From Crocinitomicaceae bacterium (GTDB lineage: Bacteria; Bacteroidota; Bacteroidia; Flavobacteriales_D; Crocinitomicaceae), in assembly GCA_030830785.1 (NCBI GenBank), contig JAURMI010000013.1, positions 124,001 through 188,000 of the forward strand: 64,000 bases of DNA. Direction: 5' to 3'. The translations under genes and the position numbers were made by a program. Numbering within the stretch: position 1 is the first letter of the stretch; each line of letters begins with the position of its first letter. Under the pieces are notes generated by a model. The model had not been told where the DNA came from. It did no database searches and saw nothing but the letters and a program-made list of their open reading frames with translations. This document shows, one piece after another, positions 9,190-18,109 of this stretch.

Positions 9190-11862
9190 TTAAAATTTAA
9201 CAATTCTTTGAATGCTTTGAGCTGCATCGCTTTTAATCGATATTAAATAGGTGCCTGCTTTCAAAGAGGATAAATCCAAAAGATAATCATTGCCATCTAA
9301 AGCAAAGTCCAACATTACTTTTCCACTCAAATCAGCAACAATTATGTTTGCCGAAATTTGTTTGTTGAAAGAAAGTTTAACCATACCAGAAGTTGGATTA
9401 GGTGATAGTTGTGCAAGCAACTCTTGTGCTTCCAAACCGAGTATACCATCTACTCCATCGCAGTTTTCATCAATTCCATTGCCCTCTGTATCTGGTGCAC
9501 CAGGATAAGCCATGTTGTTGCTATCGTCACAATCACCATTTTGAGTGGCATATCCAGCTATTGGTTCACAAGAAACCGTTGGATTACCAATACCAAAACC
9601 ATCACCATCGCCGTCGAAATAATAATTCAAGAAAGTTAGACCTTCGTCTACCTGACCATCGCAATTGTTATCTAAACCATCGCATATTTCTGTTGCACCC
9701 GGGTAAATAGTGTTATCCATATCATCACAGTCTCCACCAATTGCCACTGTATTTGGCGGCTGTACGCAGGCTTCTGTGCCTGTAGCATCATCACCAAAAC
9801 CATCTTGATCAGCATCAACGTAATACATTATTGGAGCTATTATATTTGGATCTGTATCGTCGCAATCTCCATCAGCTAACACATAACCAGTGGGTTGATT
9901 ACATCCAGTAATGGTTACATTATCATTACCTACTTGATCATTGTCTAAATCCTGATACCAAATTGTATTTGGATTGATCGCTGCATTCGCATCATCACAA
10001 TCTAAGTTATTTGCAACAAAACCTACTGGAGCATTACATATAAGGGTGTCCATTGATGGATCGCCAAAGCCATCGCCATCAGCGTCAACGTAAAATAATG
10101 TTGGTACGCTAATTATTGAATTCCCCCAAATAGAAACATTGTCCATCCTCAAGGTAGAGGTTGCAGTTGCCTGATTGGTTACATAAAATCTAAAAGTAAC
10201 GCTTGCAAGGTTGGCAAAAGCTGCAGGTAAATTAACTGTATCAGCTAAAAACACATTACCATTCCATGCTGTTCCAATCGTATCTATGTCTGTTGCAAAG
10301 TTGTCAAGGCTTGAGCGCAAGTGAATGGTTGGCGTACCACCAGTAGAGCTCGTTCGGTGATTGAGGGCTAATTTAGAAAGATTTAAATTCGTACAATTGG
10401 CACCACTTAGGGAAAACTCGTTGTATTGGTTTAAATCTATAACTGCGCTTTGATTCCAACCACTTCGATTAAAGATTCCTCCACCAGCAGCACATGTGGT
10501 TCCTGTAGCCATAAAATCAGAAAACACCCAATTTGAAGAGGCATTTGTTGCTGCAACATCCTGAACGGAGCAATCCGTCGTTCCAGCAAATTCGTAAATT
10601 CCGAGCTGCAACGGTGCATCAAAACCGTTGCAATCCTCATCAATTCCGTTTCCTGGTATATCGATAGCCCCTGGGTTAATGGCGCTATTGCTATCATCAC
10701 AATCCAAATCGTTAGTGACGTATCCAGCAATTGGGTTGCAACCCAATTGGGATACCGCAGGGTTGCCATATCCATCGCTATCCAAATCTTCATAATAGAG
10801 TAAAGACCCTACAATATTTAAATTTAAGGTGATGGTACTATCACAACCATTGATATTTTGAGTCATTTGCGTATAAGTACCTGATGCTGTGTAGGTTTGA
10901 CCATTAAGCGTATAGTCTCCACAATTAGTGATATTTAATGTAGAACTAGTCGCATTGTTTATTGTCAAATTTAAATTTATGACCGAGTCGCAACCTGCTG
11001 CATTGGCATTTGCCAAAGTCTGTGTGTAGGTACCGGACGAAGTATATGTTTGTGCGTTTAATGTATAACTAGAACAAGCCGTTGCACTCATTGTATTGTA
11101 GGTAATACAAGATGAAGCGGAAGAGGGAGTAACCGAAGCCCAGGTTTCTCCTGCGCGTATTTCATCAATTTCAAATGTTCCGATACCCGTTGCTTGACGC
11201 AAAGCTACTGATTGAATGCCATTGGCAGGCCAAGAAGAACTGCCCTGAGAATTGGTAGCACCAGCTACAGGTTCAGCAGCTCCTGGTATTGGATTTAACC
11301 AAAGACTTGCATCTATCCCCCCTGTGGCATTTTGAGTTGCTTTTGCAACAACAAAATAGGTTGTATTGGGGATTAAATCTTGAGCAATGTAGCTGGGAGT
11401 AACTGTTCCACCACTCGTATTCAATATTCCTAAATTAAAGGTATTTGGTGTTGCACCTAAACATATATATAACCTCGGGAAATATATGGTCACAGACGTG
11501 CCTGCCGTACCTCCAAAAGCCATTAAATAGCTACCTGTGGCCGTCATATTGGTCAAATCTGTTACATTGATTAGAAATGAAACGTAGCCTTCATTCCCGG
11601 TGGTGGTAAAAGGTTTATTAATATCTTGTGAAACTGATGCAGACATTCCTACTCTATTGCCAACAGATGCGGGTAAACCTGGATAAGACAAACTATTGCC
11701 ACTACCCGATGGTGTAGTTATTGCTGTAATTGGCCCTGTTGAGCCACTATGCACTGTCCAACCGTTGGCAGATGCTTCACCAGTAAAGTTAAAAGATTCA
11801 AATGTTTGAGCAAAGGAGAAAAAGGAAAAGAAGCAAAGAAAACAAAGTAATAATTTATTCAT
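9190..11862 (-). CDS. T9SS-secreted protein with MopE-type metal-binding repeats
   Basis: Exported 890-residue surface protein. A signal peptide (LLLCFLCFFSFFSFAQ) is followed by a domain of about 220 residues that looks like a lectin-type jelly roll, then two copies of a cysteine-containing repeat (TLNAQTYTSSGTYTQ and TLNGQTYTASGTYTQ). From about residue 354 to 804 come five MopE-like putative metal-binding repeats, each with a D-x-D-x-D-G/Q loop such as DADGDGFGD and a DCDD segment; a further beta-domain interrupts them after the first. These loops resemble calcium-binding sites. The C-terminus (LSPNPTSGMVKL to the end) is a type A T9SS sorting domain. Function unknown; a calcium-stabilised surface adhesin or stalk is an inference. 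Confidence 0.85.
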   Translation of the reverse strand: MNKLLLCFLCFFSFFSFAQTFESFNFTGEASANGWTVHSGSTGPITAITTPSGSGNSLSYPGLPASVGNRVGMSASVSQDINKPFTTTGNEGYVSFLINVTDLTNMTATGSYLMAFGGTAGTSVTIYFPRLYICLGATPNTFNLGILNTSGGTVTPSYIAQDLIPNTTYFVVAKATQNATGGIDASLWLNPIPGAAEPVAGATNSQGSSSWPANGIQSVALRQATGIGTFEIDEIRAGETWASVTPSSASSCITYNTMSATACSSYTLNAQTYTSSGTYTQTLANANAAGCDSVINLNLTINNATSSTLNITNCGDYTLNGQTYTASGTYTQMTQNINGCDSTITLNLNIVGSLLYYEDLDSDGYGNPAVSQLGCNPIAGYVTNDLDCDDSNSAINPGAIDIPGNGIDEDCNGFDAPLQLGIYEFAGTTDCSVQDVAATNASSNWVFSDFMATGTTCAAGGGIFNRSGWNQSAVIDLNQYNEFSLSGANCTNLNLSKLALNHRTSSTGGTPTIHLRSSLDNFATDIDTIGTAWNGNVFLADTVNLPAAFANLASVTFRFYVTNQATATSTLRMDNVSIWGNSIISVPTLFYVDADGDGFGDPSMDTLICNAPVGFVANNLDCDDANAAINPNTIWYQDLDNDQVGNDNVTITGCNQPTGYVLADGDCDDTDPNIIAPIMYYVDADQDGFGDDATGTEACVQPPNTVAIGGDCDDMDNTIYPGATEICDGLDNNCDGQVDEGLTFLNYYFDGDGDGFGIGNPTVSCEPIAGYATQNGDCDDSNNMAYPGAPDTEGNGIDENCDGVDGILGLEAQELLAQLSPNPTSGMVKLSFNKQISANIIVADLSGKVMLDFALDGNDYLLDLSSLKAGTYLISIKSDAAQSIQRIVKF

Positions 11863-11931
11863 AATTTTTTTTAACTATAAAAATAAGCATTTGATTCGGA
11901 ATCGATATTAATTTGATATGAACAAAACATT

Positions 11932-11959
11932 AAAAAAGGCGAAGTTTCCCCCGCCTTTA
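11932..11959 (-). terminator. terminator after pnp
   Basis: On the minus strand, AAGGCG, a short purine-rich loop and CGCCTT are followed by a T-run, just downstream of the pnp stop codon. Confidence 0.8.
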
Positions 11960-11977
11960 TCTCTTTTAGATATTGAT

Positions 11978-14128
11978 CTATTCTTTAGTGTTTGGCTCTT
12001 GAGAAGGCCTTTCTGGACGAGGCAATAAAACTTTGCGAGAAAGCTTCCATTTTTTCGTTTTAGGATCCTTGCCTATAACTTTAAAGGTGAGCATTTCCCC
12101 TTCCTTAACCACATCATCCATTTTAGCTGTTTTCTCCCATGCAAATTCAGAAATGTGTATCAAACCATCAGTACCTGGAACAATCTCAACAAAGCAGCCA
12201 AAATCCTTGACAGATTTTACTTTTCCTTCATACGTTGCACCATCTTCAACCTGAGGTGGGAATGCAATTTGGCGGAGTAATCTAATGGCTTCTGCCATAT
12301 CATTACCATTGTTAGAAAGTACTTGCACTCGGCCTTCGCCATTTGGCAACTCTTCTATGGTAATTGTTGTATTGGTTTCCTTTTGTAGTCCTTGAATTAT
12401 TTTACCTCCAGGGCCGATAATGGCACCTATCATTTCATTTGGAACATTAAATGCTTCTAAACGTGGGGTTTGCGGTTTCAATTCCGGACGAGGGGCTGCC
12501 ATTGTTTCTGTAATTTTTCCCAAAATGTGCATCCTTCCAGCTTTGGACTGTTCTAGTGCCTGAGTAAGAACCTCGTAAGGCAATCCATCTACTTTAATGT
12601 CCATTTGACATGCTGTGATCCCATTGGCTGTACCCGTAACCTTGAAATCCATATCTCCTAAGTGGTCTTCATCACCTAAAATATCGGACAAAACTGCAAA
12701 CTTACCTTCATCGGCAACCAAGCCCATTGCAATCCCAGAAACGGGTGCCTTAATAGGAACACCACCATCCATTAAAGCCAGGGTGCCTGCACAAACTGTT
12801 GCCATTGAAGAAGATCCATTTGATTCTAATATGTCAGATACAATGCGTACTGCGTAAGGGTAGTCATCTGGTAAAACAGGTTTAAGAGCTCGAAGTGCTA
12901 AATTTCCATGGCCAATTTCTCGTCTTGAAGTTCCACGTAGTGGTTTTGCTTCTCCTGTAGAGAATGGCGGGAAATTATAGTGTAACAAAAATTTTTCAGT
13001 TCCTTGAAAGGTTGCTCCATCTATGAGTTGCTCGTCCATTTTGCCCCCCAGAGTGAGGGTAGTAAGTGACTGGGTTTCACCACGAGTAAATACTGCCGAA
13101 CCATGCACCATTGGAAGGTAATCTACCTCTGCCCAAATCGGACGGATTTCATCAAATTGGCGGCCATCAAGACGCTTTCTATCATTTAACATTACCCAAC
13201 GCACTGCCTTTTTCTTTACCTGTGAAAAGTAAACTGAAATGAATTTAGATGCATTTTCTAGTTCTTCTTCAGAAAATGAAGCTTTAACTTCCTCTTTAAT
13301 TGCATCAAACAATTCAGTGCGTTTTGCCTTATTTGCAAGACCCATTCGCGCTACTTCCTTACATTTTTCCATGGCCAAGTCAAAAACTCTATTGCGCACC
13401 TCCTCATCGTGAACTTCATGAGAATATTCACGCTTAGGGCTAGATGTAGAAATTTTTGCTGCCAATTCTAATTGAAAATTACATTGCTCAATAATTGCGG
13501 CATGAGCCAATTTAATAACTTCTACAAGTTCATCTTCAGAAATTTCTTGCATTTCGCCTTCGAGCATATTGATGTCTTTGGCAGTTCCTGCAATCATCAC
13601 ATCGATATCTGATTGGGCCATTTCGGCCATTGTTGGATTAATGATAAATTCACCATTAACTCTCCCAACACGCACCTCTGACATTGGCCCATTAAATGGA
13701 ATGTCTGAAACTGCAATTGCAGCAGAGGCTGCAAAACCGCAAAGCGAATCTGGGTTGTTAACTCCATCATAAGACATGAGTTGGATCATCACCTGAACTT
13801 CTGCATGGTAATCGTCTGGAAATAGAGGTCGCAATGCACGATCCACCAAACGCATTACAAGAATCTCCGTTTCAGATGGTCGCGCCTCTCGGCGGAAAAA
13901 CCCACCTGGAAAACGACCCGCAGCTGCATATTTTTCTCGGTAATCGACTGTTAATGGAAGAAAATCGACGCCTTCCTTTGCGTCTGGGGCTGCTACTACA
14001 GTAGCCAGCAACATGGTGTCGCCCATGCGCACCACAACAGATCCATCTGCCTGTTTTGCCAATTTACCAGTTTCGACATAGATTTCTTTGCCGCCTGTAG
14101 TCATTGACATTCTTGTTCCTATATTCAT
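11978..14128 (-). CDS. pnp: polyribonucleotide nucleotidyltransferase
   Basis: PNPase, the 3'-to-5' phosphorolytic exoribonuclease that acts in mRNA turnover. Two RNase PH domains are present, the first starting at the N-terminus ([24 protein letters not shown]) and the second near residue 315 ([20 protein letters not shown]). They are followed by a KH domain with [11 protein letters not shown] and an S1 domain with [11 protein letters not shown]. The length of 716 residues is normal. It follows rpsO in the same direction, the classic rpsO-pnp order, with a strong hairpin between them, so part of its transcription probably comes from read-through. Confidence 0.98.
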   Translation of the reverse strand: MNIGTRMSMTTGGKEIYVETGKLAKQADGSVVVRMGDTMLLATVVAAPDAKEGVDFLPLTVDYREKYAAAGRFPGGFFRREARPSETEILVMRLVDRALRPLFPDDYHAEVQVMIQLMSYDGVNNPDSLCGFAASAAIAVSDIPFNGPMSEVRVGRVNGEFIINPTMAEMAQSDIDVMIAGTAKDINMLEGEMQEISEDELVEVIKLAHAAIIEQCNFQLELAAKISTSSPKREYSHEVHDEEVRNRVFDLAMEKCKEVARMGLANKAKRTELFDAIKEEVKASFSEEELENASKFISVYFSQVKKKAVRWVMLNDRKRLDGRQFDEIRPIWAEVDYLPMVHGSAVFTRGETQSLTTLTLGGKMDEQLIDGATFQGTEKFLLHYNFPPFSTGEAKPLRGTSRREIGHGNLALRALKPVLPDDYPYAVRIVSDILESNGSSSMATVCAGTLALMDGGVPIKAPVSGIAMGLVADEGKFAVLSDILGDEDHLGDMDFKVTGTANGITACQMDIKVDGLPYEVLTQALEQSKAGRMHILGKITETMAAPRPELKPQTPRLEAFNVPNEMIGAIIGPGGKIIQGLQKETNTTITIEELPNGEGRVQVLSNNGNDMAEAIRLLRQIAFPPQVEDGATYEGKVKSVKDFGCFVEIVPGTDGLIHISEFAWEKTAKMDDVVKEGEMLTFKVIGKDPKTKKWKLSRKVLLPRPERPSQEPNTKE

Positions 14129-14158
14129 CTTTATTTATTTACAACTTTTAAAACAAAA

Positions 14159-14193
14159 GAAGGGGCTTTCGATACAATCGAAGCCCCCTCTCC
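14159..14193 (-). terminator. hairpin between rpsO and pnp
   Basis: On the minus strand GGGGCTTCGAT and ATCGAAAGCCCC form a long stem with a short loop, followed by a T-rich stretch. It can act as a partial terminator or as an RNA-processing site between rpsO and pnp. Confidence 0.75.
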
Positions 14194-14220
14194 CATAAAA
14201 TTTCCAAACTTGAATAAAAC

Positions 14221-14490
14221 TTAACGACGCAGTCCTAAATCTTTAATCAATGCTCGGTATTTCTCAATATCTTTCGCTTTCAAGTAGTCTAATAAACTTC
14301 TGCGTTTTCCTACCAATAACTGAAGCGCACGTTGCGTTCCATAGTCTTTTCGGTTCTTTTTCAAATGCTCAGTAAGATGGGCAATTCGAAATGTGAACAA
14401 CGCGATTTGACCTTCCGTCGATCCTGTATTTGCTTCAGAACCACCGTGTTTAGCGAAGATTTCTTTCTTTTTATTTGAATCTAAATACAT
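14221..14490 (-). CDS. rpsO: 30S ribosomal protein S15
   Basis: Ribosomal protein S15, which binds the central domain of 16S rRNA early in small-subunit assembly. The 89-residue length and the segments GSTEGQIALFTFRI, LTEHLKKNRKDYGTQRALQ, LVGKRRSLLDYL and Y-ALI-LGLRR are canonical. It has its own promoter with a perfect -7 box and a TTG at the right spacing, and an untranslated leader of roughly 50 bases that could hold an S15 autoregulatory structure, although I cannot recognise one. Confidence 0.98.
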   Translation of the reverse strand: MYLDSNKKKEIFAKHGGSEANTGSTEGQIALFTFRIAHLTEHLKKNRKDYGTQRALQLLVGKRRSLLDYLKAKDIEKYRALIKDLGLRR

Positions 14491-14547
14491 GCCAATATTT
14501 GTGTAAATGATTATTATGTAAACTGACCACTTTGATCAATATGGGTG

Positions 14548-14577
14548 CAAAGATACAAACTCTTTTTAAAACAACAA
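14548..14577 (-). promoter_or_regulatory. rpsO promoter (TTG-N19-TATCTTTG)
   Basis: On the minus strand, TTG at 14577-14575, 19 bases of spacer and TATCTTTG at 14555-14548: an ideal Bacteroidota promoter. The -33 element overlaps the T-tract of the terminator of the upstream gene. Confidence 0.8.
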
Positions 14578-14606
14578 AAAAGCCGCTTCATACGAAACGG
14601 CTTTAT
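14574..14606 (-). terminator. terminator after the 264-residue membrane protein gene
   Basis: On the minus strand GCCGTTTC, loop GTAT, GAAGCGGC, then a T-run: an 8-bp stem with typical terminator form. Confidence 0.85.
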
Positions 14607-14627
14607 AAATTTTACAAATTATTCTGA

Positions 14628-15422
14628 CTAATCATTCTTTGTTCGAATGGCAATTGGCAAGGCCAACCTGGGAATAAAACGAATTAAGGCATGTGCCATG
14701 CTAAGGGCATAATTATAAATTTGTTTTAAAGCATAAAAATAAATCAAGTATAAAAAGGAGGTGACAATTATCATAATTGCTCCCTGCATTTCTGGACCAA
14801 AATTGTCATAGGACCCTGCTACCATTTTTGCCATTGGATTTTCTGCGCTTAAACTTGTAACCATATCTAGACCTGGCGAGGATAAACTCATTACCATATT
14901 CATTATAGTATCCCATAAATCAACTATAGGAGCATAAGCATAGGAACCTACTAAAGTTGCACAAATCTGCATTAATCCCATATAGAAAAATAACGTAAAC
15001 CCTATTTCACCAATTAGTGTAATCAACCTAGGAAATAATGTTCCAGTTAAATACTCAAGTAAACCGTTGTATTCATGTTCCTCTAATTGACTGGTTCGTT
15101 TTTTTACGAGACTATACAAAAACCAAGCGCAAACCAAACTGATCACTACGCCGAGTATGAGCCCAACAATGGCTCCTGCTTTTTGGCCTCCAGATAAGCC
15201 ATCACCATCTAGTAATTTAAGGAAACCTTCATCTCCGGCTATGCCTGCAAAGGTTAAGTAAATACCCCCTAGTAATAAAGCATAAGAGAGTAGTCTCCAA
15301 ATCAAAACAATGACCCATTTAAATAAGTGTCCATTGTCTATTTTACCCAAGAAAGGTAAAACGCGGTTGTTGTAATTATCATCGATAATTCCAACTTTTA
15401 CAAAAGGTAAATTCTGTTCCAT
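14628..15422 (-). CDS. multi-pass membrane protein of unknown function
   Basis: I do not recognise a characterised family. The 264-residue protein has a soluble N-terminal stretch of about 35 residues, then hydrophobic segments at about 36-65, 83-107, 127-160 and 210-235, which suggests four or five transmembrane helices. A loop rich in small polar residues (about 165-208) lies between the last two. It has no signal peptide or catalytic motif that I can see. It lies alone between two terminators, upstream of rpsO. Confidence 0.7.
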   Translation of the reverse strand: MEQNLPFVKVGIIDDNYNNRVLPFLGKIDNGHLFKWVIVLIWRLLSYALLLGGIYLTFAGIAGDEGFLKLLDGDGLSGGQKAGAIVGLILGVVISLVCAWFLYSLVKKRTSQLEEHEYNGLLEYLTGTLFPRLITLIGEIGFTLFFYMGLMQICATLVGSYAYAPIVDLWDTIMNMVMSLSSPGLDMVTSLSAENPMAKMVAGSYDNFGPEMQGAIMIIVTSFLYLIYFYALKQIYNYALSMAHALIRFIPRLALPIAIRTKND

Positions 15423-15522
15423 AGCAATAATTTTTTATAGTTAATACCCCTAACGTAGTAAAAAAGAATCAATTAGCGGTTTTTAACTAAAGAATTTTTT
15501 GAACATTTTTTTAAAAAAAAAT

Positions 15523-15551
15523 AAAAAAAAGACCCAAAAAATGGGTCTTTG
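15523..15551 (-). terminator. terminator after the DUF4190-like gene
   Basis: On the minus strand GACCCA, a T-rich loop, TGGGTC and eight T residues. Confidence 0.85.
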
Positions 15552-15591
15552 GAAAACGATTCACCAAATCGCTTCAATGTCTAATTTAAGA

Positions 15592-15936
15592 TTATAAATC
15601 GCCGTCCTCTAAATCTAAATTATCAAATGATTCATCATAATTGTAATTCATGTTATCTAACTCGTCCATTGTATTGTCAAATTCTGATGCCGCCTTTGAA
15701 ACTGCATACCACTGAAAAGCTGAAATTCCTATACCTACAACGGAACAAGCTAATCCGGCAATAGCAAATCCTTTTTTCAATTTGGTAATTCCAATAATAC
15801 TAAATATTAAGGCTATTACACCTAAAAATATAGCGAAAACACCGATTAGGGGAATTAAAGAAATAAGGAGGGTCAAAATCCCTACAATCATTCCGACTAA
15901 ACCAAATGCATTTAATTTTTCATTATCATTTTCCAT
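15592..15936 (-). CDS. small DUF4190-like membrane protein
   Basis: 114 residues with two tandem hydrophobic helices (about 12-45 and 55-78) rich in G, I and L, joined by a short basic turn GITKLKKGF, and a highly acidic C-terminal tail (DELDNMNYNYDESFDNLDLEDGDL without hydrophobic residues of note). The helical hairpin with G-LG-I-A motifs resembles DUF4190 proteins, which have no known biochemical role. It has its own terminator. The following 300 bases up to the next gene contain a B12 riboswitch on the other strand. Confidence 0.7.
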   Translation of the reverse strand: MENDNEKLNAFGLVGMIVGILTLLISLIPLIGVFAIFLGVIALIFSIIGITKLKKGFAIAGLACSVVGIGISAFQWYAVSKAASEFDNTMDELDNMNYNYDESFDNLDLEDGDL

Positions 15937-16019
15937 AGTTTGTAAAATTTAAAATTCGCTTAAAAATAAAAATTAAAATAATAAAATTTTATTCTCGAAC
16001 CTTACGTTTCAATTTTATT

Positions 16020-16027
16020 TAATTTTG
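16020..16027 (+). promoter_or_regulatory. -7 box TAATTTTG for the riboswitch transcript
   Basis: A perfect TAnnTTTG match a few bases before the first conserved base of the cobalamin riboswitch, so the transcript would begin almost at the aptamer. No clear -33 TTG at 18-20 bases. Confidence 0.55.
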
Positions 16028-16032
16028 TAATG

Positions 16033-16184
16033 TTATTTGGTGCTTGCCAATCAAGCTTAATAAGGAATCCGGTTAAATTCCGGAGCTGTATCTGCAGCTG
16101 TAAGTTTCTCAAAATGAGTTTTATAATGCCACTGGTTTTCGGGAAGGCAAAACTCAAAAAGAAACGAGCCAGAAGACTTGCCTC
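16033..16184 (+). promoter_or_regulatory. cobalamin (B12) riboswitch
   Basis: Matches the conserved core of the adenosyl/methylcobalamin aptamer (Rfam RF00174) in order: GGTGCTTGCC at about 16039, AAGGAATCCGGTTAAATTCC with GGAGCTGT, then GCAGCTGTAAG, the B12 box ATGCCACTGG at 16127-16136, CGGGAAGGC at 16140-16148, and GAGCCAGAAGACTTGCC at 16166-16182. Spacing between the blocks fits the family. About 107 bases separate its end from the likely start codon; a short imperfect hairpin around GGG-ATTATTATG-CCC (about 16226-16242) and a later T-run may form the expression platform. Confidence 0.95.
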
Positions 16185-16291
16185 ATAATTGCGTAATAAC
16201 TTCAGATTAAAGTTTATAGCGCCTTGGGATTATTATGCCCTAGATGCATCACTTTTTTCAAAGTTGGAATATGAATTTTAAAATTTTATTT

Positions 16292-17545
16292 ATGAAAAAA
16301 GTATCATTTTTTTTATCACTGTGTTTTTTACCCGGTATTTTTGCCCAGCAATATACCCATCAAGTTTTAATTGCCAACGAAGGTTATTTTGATTTTCAAA
16401 CCAATTCTATAATCGAGCCGGCAACGATTGGTAGCTATAACCCCATTAATCAAGTATATTTCGTGGTCGACACGCTTTTTGGACAGCGTTTTAGTTCCGA
16501 TATACTCATAGATAACGATAGTTATTTTGTTGCCGCGGATACCAAAATATTCAAGTTTGATTTAAACTCACATCAGCAAATCGGGAGTATTGAGCTTCCC
16601 GGAGTTCGGAATTTAGCAATTTGGGGAGATTACTTGATAGCCACCAGAGGTGAGTATTTACAGGCCTTCGATTCTTACTTACAAGTTTTTAATAAATCAA
16701 ACCTTCAACTAATTGTAGCTTTCGATACGATTACTGGACCGAAATGGTCTACTCAAAATATGATTGTATTAAACGATATTGCATATGTAGCCGTAAACAA
16801 CGCGTATGAATGGGGAAATGAAAAAGGATTAATTGGGCAACTCGACTTAAATACCCTGGCGTATGGCTCTGAAATTGATTTAGGGCAGGATGGGAAAAAT
16901 CCTGATAATATGTTTCTATATAACAATGAAATTTACACCGTCAATAATAAAGATTGGTCAGGGACATCAATTTCTAAAATTGATATTAACGGAAATGTTC
17001 AGACACAAAATATAGCAAATGCCACTACGGGTTGTGGCACTTCAGCGCTTCGCGATGACAAAATTGTTTTTCAACTCTCCATGGACAATATTTTAAATAA
17101 TTTCAATATAGCCGCCTTGAATAATGAAGGTCCGATAAATGGGATTGTCAATAATTTTTATGAATTAGCTCAAGACCCAAGCTCTGGTTTTCTTTACACG
17201 AGTGCTACTGACTTCTTTTCAGAAGGTAAAATTTTTGTTTATGATGCAAACAACGACCTTCAAAATCAATTCGATGTAGGTGTTTCTCCAGGTACAATTG
17301 TATTTGATGTACGTTCTAGTGCTTTGATAAATGAAAATGAAAACGATACTAAAATTTATCCAAACCCTTCAAGTGGTGTTTTTAGTTTGATGGGTGGTGT
17401 ACGCTCAAATCCATACCACATTTTCAACATTGCAGGGCAAGAGATTTTAACGGGCATGGAGGCTCAAATTGATTTAAGCCCTTTTGAAAACGGTGTGTAT
17501 TTTTTATTCGATGAAAAAACGTGCCTGAAACTTATCAAAAAATAA
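16292..17545 (+). CDS. BtuG-like beta-propeller protein with T9SS tail
   Basis: Exported protein of 417 residues. I chose the ATG at 16292 because it opens directly into a signal peptide (SFFLSLCFLPGIFAQ); an upstream ATG at 16244 would place 16 polar residues before it. The mature part (about 20-340) has regular repeats of four-stranded blades, e.g. VLIANEGYFDFQTNS, SYNPINQVYFVVD, DNMFLYNNEIYTVNN, and resembles the YncE/DUF5074 propellers that include the Bacteroides B12-binding lipoprotein BtuG. From about residue 349 (KIYPNPSSGVFSL) to the end it has a T9SS type A sorting domain in place of a lipoprotein anchor. It is the only gene between the cobalamin riboswitch and a terminator. A role in capturing corrinoids at the surface is inferred from fold plus riboswitch; binding is not proven by sequence. 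Confidence 0.82.
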   Translation: MKKVSFFLSLCFLPGIFAQQYTHQVLIANEGYFDFQTNSIIEPATIGSYNPINQVYFVVDTLFGQRFSSDILIDNDSYFVAADTKIFKFDLNSHQQIGSIELPGVRNLAIWGDYLIATRGEYLQAFDSYLQVFNKSNLQLIVAFDTITGPKWSTQNMIVLNDIAYVAVNNAYEWGNEKGLIGQLDLNTLAYGSEIDLGQDGKNPDNMFLYNNEIYTVNNKDWSGTSISKIDINGNVQTQNIANATTGCGTSALRDDKIVFQLSMDNILNNFNIAALNNEGPINGIVNNFYELAQDPSSGFLYTSATDFFSEGKIFVYDANNDLQNQFDVGVSPGTIVFDVRSSALINENENDTKIYPNPSSGVFSLMGGVRSNPYHIFNIAGQEILTGMEAQIDLSPFENGVYFLFDEKTCLKLIKK

Positions 17546-17561
17546 GCTCGAATTTTAGTTT

Positions 17562-17593
17562 AAAAAAGGCCGCACCTGTATGCGGCCTTTTTA
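17562..17593. terminator. intrinsic terminator after the BtuG-like gene
   Basis: A-run, stem GGCCGCA / TGCGGCC with CCTGTA loop, T-run. Confidence 0.92.
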
Positions 17594-17602
17594 GTGTTTA
17601 TA

Positions 17603-17610
17603 TATCTTTG
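17603..17610 (+). promoter_or_regulatory. -7 box TATCTTTG, four bases before ATG
   Basis: Perfect -7 consensus followed by TTCT and the ATG at 17615. Transcription would start at or very near the start codon, giving a leaderless mRNA. Confidence 0.65.
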
Positions 17611-17614
17611 TTCT

Positions 17615-18109
17615 ATGCAAACTATTCTCGATAAAAAGCAAATAGACCAAAAAATAATAAGACTAGGGCACCAGCTCATCGAAGAGGCCTTTGATCAAGA
17701 AGAAATTTATTTAGGTGGTATTGTTGGCAACGGATACATTTTTGCTCAAAAGTTAGCTGAAGTAATCCAACAAAATAGCAATCTGAAAATAGTGTGTTTC
17801 GAAATTAAAATTAATAAGGACGAACCATGGAGCGAAACCATTCTTTTTTCAATTGATCAAAAGTTACTTAAAAATTCGTACGTCATTTTGGCTGACGACG
17901 TTGTGAATAGTGGCAAAACCATGCAGTATGCCTTGCTTAAATTTTTAGAGCAAGCAACAAAAGCAATTAAAACTGTAGCATTGATAGACAGACAACATCG
18001 TCGTTATCCTATTAAAACTGATTTTACAGGCCTAAGCCTTTCTACAACACTGAAAAATCACGTTGAAGTTGACTTCAATAATAAAGATCCCAAAGTTTTC
18101 TTGTACTAA
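17615..18109 (+). CDS. PyrR-like type I phosphoribosyltransferase
   Basis: 164-residue protein of the type I phosphoribosyltransferase fold. The PRPP-binding loop is VILADDVVNSGKTMQYAL (about residues 90-107), and LIDRQHRRYPIKTDF near the C-terminus recalls PyrR (uracil phosphoribosyltransferase/attenuation regulator). The start is ATG 17615, because the upstream residues would be encoded by the promoter. It opens a four-gene run with murQ, an arginase-family gene and a membrane protein, the first two joined stop-to-start without a gap. No pyrimidine gene or PyrR-binding loop is nearby, so the substrate could be any nucleobase. Confidence 0.82.
   Translation: MQTILDKKQIDQKIIRLGHQLIEEAFDQEEIYLGGIVGNGYIFAQKLAEVIQQNSNLKIVCFEIKINKDEPWSETILFSIDQKLLKNSYVILADDVVNSGKTMQYALLKFLEQATKAIKTVALIDRQHRRYPIKTDFTGLSLSTTLKNHVEVDFNNKDPKVFLY

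Noticed and set aside
9290-9710. Plus-strand frames opposite the MopE-repeat gene
   Set aside because: They arise from the repetitive, low-complexity repeats on the coding strand and have no promoter or homology.
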